Position numbers and translations under genes: made by a program. A stretch of DNA of 5,239 bases from CAZYAK01 sp964645935. GTDB taxonomy: Bacteria; Patescibacteriota; Gracilibacteria; Peribacterales; Peribacteraceae. The DNA is taken from the NCBI GenBank assembly GCA_964645935.1, contig CAZYAK010000088.1, positions 1 through 5,239 on the forward strand. The letters are read 5' to 3'. Under the pieces are notes generated by a model that did not search any database, was not told the DNA's origin, and saw nothing but the letters and a program-made list of their open reading frames with translations. Shown one piece after another: positions 1 through 5,157 of this stretch; positions within the stretch are counted from its first letter, which is position 1; each line of letters begins with the position of its first letter.

Positions 1-91
<91 letters not shown>

Positions 92-134
92 CAGAGCAAT
101 CACGTGGTTAAGACCAGCCGGCTTTCGTACACGT

Positions 135-171
135 CTCTCGCCTTCCTTATGGGCGGCTTCTTGGCGTAGAG
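135..171 (+). other. Imperfect hairpin in the 5S downstream spacer
   Basis: CTCT+CGCC (135-142) can pair with GGCG+AGAG (163-166 and 168-171), with one bulged T at 167 and a 20-nt loop. CGCC (139-142) could instead pair with GGCG at 152-155, so the two folds compete. It might be an rRNA-operon 3' processing or termination structure, but no T-run follows. It may be chance; functional assignment is weak. Confidence 0.2.
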
Positions 172-172
172 C

Positions 173-215
173 TGAAAATTGACTTATCCCCAAAATATAA
201 TAATGATAATACATC
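173..215 (+). promoter_or_regulatory. AT-rich promoter-like stretch before the small ORF
   Basis: In a GC-rich window this stretch is almost entirely A/T. It contains a consensus -10 TATAAT at 196-201 and a second -10-like GATAAT at 205-210, five bases before the ATG at 216. A TTGACT -35-like hexamer sits at 179-184, but its spacing to either -10 is poor (11 or 20 nt). A weaker TGAAAA at 173-178 is 17 nt before TATAAT. The GATAAT placement would give a leaderless start at 216, matching the pattern at later genes. The likely target is the small ORF at 216; with weak termination it could also feed the ECF-S gene. Confidence 0.5.
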
Positions 216-572
216 ATGTCTATTTCGTGCGCTCCAGCATCTGACAACCAAGCATCACGCCGAGCAGCCCAGTCACCGGGCCCGCGGAGAGCGAAACGTA
301 TCCGAACCATCGCGAGCCCGGCGGACGCTGCCGATACGTCCACGATGCTTTTCCTGGATGAATTGCGCTTTCGGAAGGTCCCGGAGGAGATCCAGCGTCA
401 AGTGGAGGAATACGAGCGGCTGATCTTTGGAGTCGCCAAGTTGCGGAAGAAGCCAGACCAGGTCATCTGCTTCATCCAAGGCCTACGGGATGAAGCGATG
501 GCGATCCTGCGATCCTGTCCGTTGCGGGACCGGAATCACCGTCGGTCCCCGACTCTCGTCCCGCTAGCGTAG
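216..572 (+). CDS. Small hypothetical protein (118 aa), uncertain
   Basis: I do not recognise this protein. The ATG at 216 opens 118 codons ending in TAG. Residues 1-43 are Ala/Ser/Arg/Pro-rich, basic and probably disordered. From Met44 (codon at 345) the sequence looks more protein-like: a charged, helix-prone stretch (about 55-79, rich in Glu, Arg, Gln and Lys), then a short hydrophobic-mixed segment around FIQGLRDEAMAIL (86-98), then an Arg/Pro-rich tail. There is no signal peptide, membrane span or metal-binding motif. The start at 216 is chosen because a GATAAT box ends five bases before it; no Shine-Dalgarno is visible there or before Met44. It could be a lineage-specific small protein, a remnant of a larger gene, or non-coding. 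If it is not real, 92-662 holds no gene. Confidence 0.4.
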   Translation: MSISCAPASDNQASRRAAQSPGPRRAKRIRTIASPADAADTSTMLFLDELRFRKVPEEIQRQVEEYERLIFGVAKLRKKPDQVICFIQGLRDEAMAILRSCPLRDRNHRRSPTLVPLA

Positions 573-610
573 CCTGTGGCTCTCGAGTACGCGGGTACAC
601 CAGGTTAGAC

Positions 611-637
611 TTGAGGGCTTCAAACACAACATATAGT
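611..637 (+). promoter_or_regulatory. Candidate promoter of the ECF-S-like gene
   Basis: A near-consensus -10 TATAGT at 632-637 is preceded by TTGAGG at 611-616 with a short 15-nt spacer. Transcription would start near 643-645 and give a leader of about 20 nt before the ATG at 663, without an obvious Shine-Dalgarno. The -10 lies inside the left arm of the 627-668 inverted repeat, so a protein bound to the repeat would cover the promoter. Confidence 0.45.
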
Positions 638-668
638 GTCTTGCACAGTTACTCATCACTATATGTTG
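627..668. repeat. Perfect 12-bp inverted repeat spanning promoter and start codon
   Basis: CAACATATAGTG at 627-638 is exactly reverse-complementary to CACTATATGTTG at 657-668, with an 18-nt spacer. Each arm holds a quasi-palindromic 9-mer (ACATATAGT and ACTATATGT) whose centres are 30 bp apart, close to three helical turns. The left arm contains the TATAGT -10 box and the right arm contains the ATG at 663. It could be an operator bound by a dimeric repressor. In read-through RNA from upstream it could instead form a stem-loop that hides the start codon. The pairing is certain; the role is inferred. Confidence 0.7.
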
Positions 669-1211
669 GATCGTACAAGTCGCCTCGCACGTGCTGCGCA
701 GATGCTCGCGGGTGTGCTCTTCTGCACCGTGTGGCGCCTGGCTCCGTTTCGTCCGCCGAACGTGGAGCCCATCATGGCTAGCATGATGCCGTTCGCCAAG
801 CGGCGGGGCGCGGCGTCGGCCGTGCTCTTTGCGGTACTCGCCATGGTGCTCTTTGACCTCATCACCACTGGCCTCACCCCATGGACTGCGGTGACGGCCG
901 TCTCGTACGCGCTCGTGGCGCTGCTGTCATCGGCGCTGCTGCGTTCGGGAGATGGGCTCAGGCGGTACGTTCTTGCCGCCGCCCTTGGTACGTTGCTCTT
1001 CGATGCCCTTACGGGCGTTGTGGCCGGGGCCGTGCTCTTTGGGATGCCCTGGAGGACCGGACTCATCGGTCAGATTCCGTTTACCATCAACCATCTGCTC
1101 GGAAACGTCCTGCTCGCGCTGGCCCTGAGCCCGCTTGTGGAGCTGGCGCTGCGTCGCTCCGATGCCTGGGACCCGGCTGTGCGCCGGGCCGCGGAGCGCC
1201 ATCTGTCCTGA
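663..1211 (+). CDS. ECF transporter S component-like membrane protein
   Basis: A hydrophobic protein of 182 aa, the usual size of S components: the substrate-binding membrane subunits of energy-coupling-factor transporters, which import vitamins or related trace nutrients. Membrane segments appear at about 8-27, 50-70, 73-93, 102-126 and 135-162. Features typical of this group include NVEP at 33-36 followed by a PFAKR segment, FDLITTGL (64-71), LLFDALTG (111-118) and FTINHLLGN (140-148); the two FD-L-T motifs suggest an internal repeat. The tail (164-182) is charged and cytoplasmic. The reading frame extends upstream to a GTG at 636, but the ATG at 663 is preferred because it gives a compact first helix and follows the predicted transcription start. 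No EcfA ATPase or EcfT gene is in the window, so those modules would be encoded elsewhere. The substrate cannot be told from the sequence. A DUF6580-like membrane protein of unknown role is the alternative. Confidence 0.7.
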   Translation: MLDRTSRLARAAQMLAGVLFCTVWRLAPFRPPNVEPIMASMMPFAKRRGAASAVLFAVLAMVLFDLITTGLTPWTAVTAVSYALVALLSSALLRSGDGLRRYVLAAALGTLLFDALTGVVAGAVLFGMPWRTGLIGQIPFTINHLLGNVLLALALSPLVELALRRSDAWDPAVRRAAERHLS

Positions 1212-1250
1212 TCCGGAGCAGACACACACAAACCCTCCCATCGACCTATC

Positions 1251-1272
1251 CGGGGCCGCGGAAGCGGCCCCG
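1251..1272 (+). terminator. GC-rich hairpin, possible terminator after the ECF-S gene
   Basis: CGGGGCCGC (1251-1259) pairs perfectly with GCGGCCCCG (1264-1272) around a GGAA loop, a GNRA-type tetraloop, giving a very stable 9-bp stem 40 nt after the ECF-S stop codon. The following bases (TTGCTGTACACTTTT) are only loosely T-rich, so it is not a textbook intrinsic terminator. It ends 18 nt before the next start codon. Confidence 0.5.
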
Positions 1273-1278
1273 TTGCTG

Positions 1279-1284
1279 TACACT
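1279..1284 (+). promoter_or_regulatory. Leaderless-type -10 box for the pseudouridine synthase
   Basis: TACACT fits TANNNT and ends 6 nt before the GTG at 1291, so transcription would begin at or next to the start codon. No -35 is seen (that position falls inside the GC hairpin) and there is no Shine-Dalgarno in the CTTTTCCC just before the start. Confidence 0.4.
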
Positions 1285-1290
1285 TTTCCC

Positions 1291-2034
1291 GTGCAGGAGC
1301 GCCTCCAGAAGATCCTCTCGGCCCGCGGTATCGCCTCCCGGCGCAAATCCGAGGAGTACATTTCGCAGGGGCTCGTGACCGTGAACGGCAAGGTGGCCGT
1401 GCTCGGGCAGAAGGCCGATCCCGAGATCGACGTCATCGAAGTGTCGGGGAAGGTTTTGGATGCGCGGCGCGAGTTCCTCTACTACCTGTTCTCCAAGCCG
1501 CGCGGCATCGTCACCACCAACGCGGACCAGCCGGGGGACAAGACCGTGCGCGACCTCCTCCCCAAGGAGTTGCAGGGGAAGATCGTGCCCGTCGGGCGCT
1601 TGGACAAGGATTCCGAGGGGCTGCTGCTCCTCACCAACGACGGCGTACTGGCGTACCGCCTGACGCACCCCAAGTTCGACCACGAGAAGGAGTACGAGGT
1701 CACCGTGGAGAAGCCCGTCTTCGACGGCGCGCTGGAGAAGCTGCGCAAGGGCATCACCCTCTCGGGCGAGAAGACCAAGCCCGCCACGGTAGAACGGACA
1801 GGGATCTCCGTGTTCCGCATCGCCATCACTGAGGGGCGCAACCGCCAGATCCGTCGCATGTGCCAGAAGATCGGCTCTCCGGTGACGCGCCTCAAGCGTG
1901 TACGCATCGTGACGCTGGAGGATGAGACGCTGGAGCCGGGGAAGTTGCGGCCGCTCTCCAAGACCGAGCTGCAGGACCTCTTCCGGGCCGTGGGCCTGGA
2001 CGCGGAGGGGCAGGTGGCGGGAGGTGCGCTTTGA
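1291..2034 (+). CDS. RsuA/RluB-family rRNA pseudouridine synthase
   Basis: A 247-aa cytoplasmic enzyme that isomerises a specific uridine of rRNA to pseudouridine (family members act on 16S U516 as RsuA, or on 23S U2604/U2605 as RluF/RluB). Domains: an N-terminal S4 RNA-binding domain at about 1-48 (ERLQKILSARGIASRRKSEE, then GLVTVNGKV); the catalytic domain from about 62, with the SKPRG motif at 68-72, the hallmark GRLDKDSEGLLLLTNDG at 102-118 with Asp105 as the expected nucleophile, and EGRNRQIRRM at 181-190 near the substrate-binding end. Length matches the family. The GTG at 1291 is chosen because the S4 domain begins there; the frame is open further upstream, but that part overlaps the ECF-S gene and does not look like protein. 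I cannot decide between RsuA and RluB specificity, so no symbol is given. The next gene follows after 31 bp and may share its transcript. Confidence 0.93.
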   Translation: MQERLQKILSARGIASRRKSEEYISQGLVTVNGKVAVLGQKADPEIDVIEVSGKVLDARREFLYYLFSKPRGIVTTNADQPGDKTVRDLLPKELQGKIVPVGRLDKDSEGLLLLTNDGVLAYRLTHPKFDHEKEYEVTVEKPVFDGALEKLRKGITLSGEKTKPATVERTGISVFRIAITEGRNRQIRRMCQKIGSPVTRLKRVRIVTLEDETLEPGKLRPLSKTELQDLFRAVGLDAEGQVAGGAL

Positions 2035-2065
2035 TCCGCCGCCGGAGTGAGGCAGGCTCGGCCAG

Positions 2066-3643
2066 ATGGCATCCACTTTTCCCATCGCCGCGGACAGGGG
2101 TGTGATTACGGCGTGCGATGCGTCGTACTTTCCGGGGTTCCAGCTTTTATTTCGCAGTCTCAAGGGCTTTCCCGTAACGCTGTTCGATGTAGGGCTCACC
2201 GACGCCCAGCGGGCGTGGTGCGCGGACCGGGGCATTCCCGTGCGGACGATCGTGCTCGAGATGCCCGCTTCCGTGCGCGGGTGGCAGGCGTGGAACAAGC
2301 CGCTGTACTGCGAGGCGAGCCCCTACGAACGGACGCTCTGGCTGGACGCCGACTGCGTGACGCGCGGGCCGCTGCAGCCGATCTTCGACTTCGTCGGCGA
2401 GCGCCCCTTCATCATGCGCCACTGGATGGAGGAATACCCCAAGCCCAACGACGCGCGCCTGTACGAGCGCTTCCCGGTGTCGTCGCGCTTCCCTACCAAG
2501 CGACTGCTCAACGCCGGCGTCATCGGGATCCGCAAGAGCCGCGATCTGTCCGCGCCGTGGTTCCGCGCCTGGCGCGGGATGGTGACGAGCGCCGCGGCCG
2601 ACACGGACCTCCAGAAGTGGGTGACGTTCTGGGACGAGGGTGCGCTGATCTGGGCGCTGGAGGCGACGTCCTCCACGGATCTGGTGACGGACCGGCCGGA
2701 GTGGAACCGCTACATGCCGCCGCAGGGCCGGGGCGGCGTGCGGGAGCTCATGCGCGCGATGCAAGAGCCCACTGAGGACGTGGTGCAGCACTTGGGATTT
2801 CACCCCAAAGTGTGGGCCGTACATCCGCCGGCAGACGGGGTCCTCACTGATGACGACCTCGCGCCGTTCGACCTTGGGGCGTATCCGCAGGTATGGCGCC
2901 TACCGGCCTGGAGCGTGGACCGCAGGCACATCTACTGGCTCTATGACATCCTGGCCTCAGGGCCCATCAAGACGGCCTTGGAAATTGGTTGTCTGCACGG
3001 TGCCACGAGTACGGCGTTTGTGGAGGCGATCAATGCCGGCAGGCTGGAACATGCCACGTTCTGCGACATTGATATCCGTCAGGAATTGCGCCAAACCGTA
3101 GCGAAATGTATTCATCCCGAGCGCACGCGCGTGGTGGAGTGCGATTCCGTGGTGCTGCTGGACGAAGGAAGGCCTTATGATCTTGTTTTGCTGGATGGCG
3201 ACCACCGGCTCCCGGCGGTGACGGCTGAGGTGGAGCGTCTTGTGAAGATGCGCCCTCTCTGCATCGTGGCCCACGATACAAGTGCCATCGTGGGGCGCTA
3301 TACACGGTGCGAAGGGCCCGCGTACCTTAAGCAGCGGCTGCAGACGCTGGGATGGCTGTGCCTGGAGGACGCGCTGCCGCGTGCGGGTGAAATGACGCAC
3401 CGGGGCTTGTTTGTCGCCACCGCCGATCCTGAGTTCTACGAAGTCATACGGGCAGCTATGGCTGTGCGTTGCGACTCCCTGGCCCCCGTTATGGCTCCGC
3501 CATTGGCGCCATTCGTCATGCAGAAACCGACCCCCCCGCCTATTGCCCCGCCCCCCGCCTCCCACCCTACGTGTTGGAAGCAGTTGGCCCGTGACGCCAT
3601 GCATGTGGTGCGCGCCAAGGTGCGCAAAGGCTGGCTGTGGTAA
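2066..3643 (+). CDS. GT8-like glycosyltransferase fused to a SAM methyltransferase-like domain
   Basis: A 525-aa two-domain protein, probably making or modifying a surface glycan in the cytoplasm or at the membrane face. N-terminal part, about 13-255: GT-A fold glycosyltransferase resembling GT8, with VITACDASYFPG (13-24), WNKP (76-79), the metal/nucleotide-sugar motif LDAD (93-96, DxD at 94-96), NAGVIG (149-154), DEGAL (190-194) and HLGFHPKVWAVH (242-253). C-terminal part, about 284-452: Rossmann-type methyltransferase-like domain (Methyltransf_24 style), with LEIGCLHGATS (305-315) as the SAM-binding glycine loop, acidic DID (334-336) after strand 2, and YDLVLLDGDH (371-380). A proline-rich stretch (474-501) leads to a basic/aromatic tail (504-525). 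Start: ATG at 2066 with only weak purine-rich GGAG/GAGG upstream at 13 nt or more; the GTG at 2102 is an alternative. Donor, acceptor and methyl target are unknown. The partial exporter permease downstream agrees with an envelope role. Confidence 0.8.
   Translation: MASTFPIAADRGVITACDASYFPGFQLLFRSLKGFPVTLFDVGLTDAQRAWCADRGIPVRTIVLEMPASVRGWQAWNKPLYCEASPYERTLWLDADCVTRGPLQPIFDFVGERPFIMRHWMEEYPKPNDARLYERFPVSSRFPTKRLLNAGVIGIRKSRDLSAPWFRAWRGMVTSAAADTDLQKWVTFWDEGALIWALEATSSTDLVTDRPEWNRYMPPQGRGGVRELMRAMQEPTEDVVQHLGFHPKVWAVHPPADGVLTDDDLAPFDLGAYPQVWRLPAWSVDRRHIYWLYDILASGPIKTALEIGCLHGATSTAFVEAINAGRLEHATFCDIDIRQELRQTVAKCIHPERTRVVECDSVVLLDEGRPYDLVLLDGDHRLPAVTAEVERLVKMRPLCIVAHDTSAIVGRYTRCEGPAYLKQRLQTLGWLCLEDALPRAGEMTHRGLFVATADPEFYEVIRAAMAVRCDSLAPVMAPPLAPFVMQKPTPPPIAPPPASHPTCWKQLARDAMHVVRAKVRKGWLW
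3531..3556 (+). repeat. C-homopolymer tracts (C7 and C6) inside the fusion gene
   Basis: Seven C residues at 3531-3537 and six at 3551-3556 lie in the proline-rich segment. Slippage here would change only the last roughly 35 residues and leave both enzymatic domains intact. One other frame stays open to 3698, so a slipped product would carry a different, slightly longer tail. Seen directly; any phase variation is inference. Confidence 0.6.
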
Positions 3644-3665
3644 ACGGCGCAACACCTTGGCGCGC

Positions 3666-3694
3666 ACGTCAAACGCCATTCCGATCGGCGACGT
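3666..3694 (+). promoter_or_regulatory. Interrupted inverted repeat upstream of the nuclease gene
   Basis: ACGT (3666-3669) and CGCC (3674-3677) can pair with GGCG (3687-3690) and ACGT (3691-3694): eight pairs with a 4-nt bulge and a 9-nt loop. It lies between the fusion gene's stop and the TAGAGT box and could be an operator or a weak terminator; there is no T-run. Such short GC-rich pairings arise by chance, so this is tentative. Confidence 0.25.
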
Positions 3695-3695
3695 C

Positions 3696-3701
3696 TAGAG
3701 T
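3696..3701 (+). promoter_or_regulatory. Leaderless-type -10 box for the beta-CASP nuclease
   Basis: TAGAGT (TANNNT) ends 6 nt before the ATG at 3708, the same geometry as at 1279-1284. No -35 and no Shine-Dalgarno are visible. Confidence 0.4.
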
Positions 3702-3707
3702 GCACAC

Positions 3708-5114
3708 ATGCAACTCATCCCTCATGGAGCGGCGCAGGAGGTGACCGGAACCTGCCATGAACTCCGCTTCGACGGGCCCAAAGGTCCCAAGCGAGTCCTC
3801 CTGGACTGCGGGCTCTTCCAAGGCCGCCGCACCGAGACTTCGGTGAAGAACAATACATTTACCTTCACTCCCACAGACATCGACGCGCTCATCCTCAGCC
3901 ATGCGCACATGGACCACGTGGGGCGTATCCCCTTGTTGTACAAGCGCGGTTATCGCGGGCCGGTGCACTGCACGTATGCCACCAAAGATCTTTCGGAGGT
4001 CATGCTCAAGGACGGCGGCTACATCCAGGAGAAGGACGAGGAGTACTTTTGCGCGCACCTCAAAGAATCCATGATCGCCTGCGACGGGCCGCTCTACACC
4101 CAGGAGGATGCCATTGCCTGCATGAAGATCTTCCATGGCCAGAACTACTCCGAGTGGTTCGAACCGGTGCCGGGCCTGCGCGTGAAATTCCTGGACGCGG
4201 GGCACATCATCGGCGCGGCGGAGCTCATCATGGAGGTGACAGAGAACGGCACGACGCGACGCATCGCCTTCTCAGGAGACCTCGGCCGCAGCATGCTGCC
4301 CATCATTCGCGACCCCAGCCCCATGGAGGCGGCGGAGGTCCTGATCTGCGAGAGCACGTACGGCGACCGCAAGCACGAGCCTGCGAGCGAGGGTCGCACG
4401 CGCCTCAAGGACGTCATCTTCCGTACGGCCAAGCGCGGAGGCAAGATCATCATCCCGGCGTTCTCGCTGGAGCGCATGCAGGAGCTGGTCTACGACCTGC
4501 ACGTCCTCTGGGACGCCAAGGAGATCCCCGCGATACCCATCATCATCGATTCGCCCCTGGCGAACGCGGTCACCGATGTCTTCATGAAGCACCCCGAGTG
4601 TTATGACGAGGACATGTTCAAGCAGTTCCTGAGCCGCCAGCACAATCCGTTCCAGTTCTCGCTGGTGCGCTACACGGAGTCGGTGGACGAGAGCAAAGCG
4701 CTCAATGGCACGCCCGGGCCCATGATTATCATGGCGGCCTCCGGCATGTGCGAGGCGGGCCGCATCCGCCACCACCTACGTAACGAGATCGGGAATCCGC
4801 GCAACACCATCCTCGCCGTGGGCTACATGGCGGAGAACACGCTGGGTCGCCGCGTGGTGGACCCCACCACGTCCGACGTGAAGATCTTCGACGAGATGAT
4901 CCCCAAGCGTGCGGAGATCGTGTCCATCGACGTGTACTCCGGTCACGCCGACATGGACGACCTCGATGCGTACGTGAAGGGCATCGACGGCCTCAAGAAG
5001 GTGGTGCTTGTGCACGGAGAGCTGACGCAGATGCATCCCTTCGCAGACCGCCTGCGCGCGCAGCTGGGCGTGGAAGTGCTCATGCCCCCGCGCGAGGAGG
5101 AGGTGACGCTCTGA
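3708..5114 (+). CDS. MBL-fold beta-CASP ribonuclease (CPSF/TTHA0252-like)
   Basis: A 468-aa zinc-dependent RNase of the metallo-beta-lactamase/beta-CASP superfamily, related to eukaryotic CPSF-73 and to Thermus TTHA0252, acting in cytoplasmic RNA processing or decay. All metal-site motifs are visible: Asp33 in LLDCGLFQG (motif 1), SHAHMDH at 64-70 (motif 2, HxHxDH), His166 in GHIIGAAE (motif 3), Asp191 in FSGDLGR (motif 4). The beta-CASP motifs are also present: Glu215 in CESTYG (A), His413 in YSGHADMDD (B) and His436 in VLVHGE (C). The beta-CASP cap lies at about 207-380 and carries ASGMCEAGR (344-352) and GYMAENTLGRR (372-382); an RMMBL-type C-terminal segment follows. With every catalytic residue kept it is expected to be active; length is normal for bacterial members. 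It lacks the long C-terminal domain of RNase J. The start at 3708 leads straight into the first beta strand. An RNA substrate is inferred from family and is not shown here. Confidence 0.93.
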   Translation: MQLIPHGAAQEVTGTCHELRFDGPKGPKRVLLDCGLFQGRRTETSVKNNTFTFTPTDIDALILSHAHMDHVGRIPLLYKRGYRGPVHCTYATKDLSEVMLKDGGYIQEKDEEYFCAHLKESMIACDGPLYTQEDAIACMKIFHGQNYSEWFEPVPGLRVKFLDAGHIIGAAELIMEVTENGTTRRIAFSGDLGRSMLPIIRDPSPMEAAEVLICESTYGDRKHEPASEGRTRLKDVIFRTAKRGGKIIIPAFSLERMQELVYDLHVLWDAKEIPAIPIIIDSPLANAVTDVFMKHPECYDEDMFKQFLSRQHNPFQFSLVRYTESVDESKALNGTPGPMIIMAASGMCEAGRIRHHLRNEIGNPRNTILAVGYMAENTLGRRVVDPTTSDVKIFDEMIPKRAEIVSIDVYSGHADMDDLDAYVKGIDGLKKVVLVHGELTQMHPFADRLRAQLGVEVLMPPREEEVTL

Positions 5115-5144
5115 GCGCTTCCCGGGCGGCCGTCCCGTGCGTGC

Positions 5145-5150
5145 TACCAT
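5145..5150 (+). promoter_or_regulatory. Leaderless-type -10 box for the last gene
   Basis: TACCAT (TANNNT) ends 7 nt before the ATG at 5158. This is the third example in the window of a -10-like hexamer at this distance from a start codon. An in-frame ATG overlaps its end (5149); if that is the true start, this box is not its -10. Confidence 0.35.
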
Positions 5151-5157
5151 GGCGCGG

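Noticed and set aside
92..215. A tRNA gene after 5S rRNA
   Set aside because: No T-loop GTTCGANNC motif and no cloverleaf pairing could be found.
636..662. GTG at 636 as the start of the ECF-S-like gene
   Set aside because: It lies within the -10 box and upstream of the expected transcription start; the ATG at 663 gives a normal first helix.
627..668. Inverted repeat as the ends of a small mobile element or as an intrinsic terminator
   Set aside because: The 18-nt interior is too short for an element, no target-site duplication flanks it, and the AT-rich stem is not followed by a T-run.
881..1378. Open + frame of 165 codons overlapping the ECF-S-like gene and the pseudouridine synthase start
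   Set aside because: Arg/Cys/Pro-rich translation with no motif, overlapping two better-supported genes in another frame.
1246..2298. Long open frame on the minus strand (350 codons) opposite the pseudouridine synthase
   Set aside because: It mirrors a gene with clear family motifs on the + strand; its Leu/Gly/His-rich translation is typical of an antisense frame in GC-rich DNA.
4049..4606. Open + frame of 185 codons inside the nuclease gene
   Set aside because: His/Arg/Gly-rich shadow of a gene with all catalytic motifs in frame.
5123..5137. CGGG/CCCG hairpin after the nuclease stop as a terminator
   Set aside because: Only four base pairs and no T-run; such pairs are common by chance in this composition.
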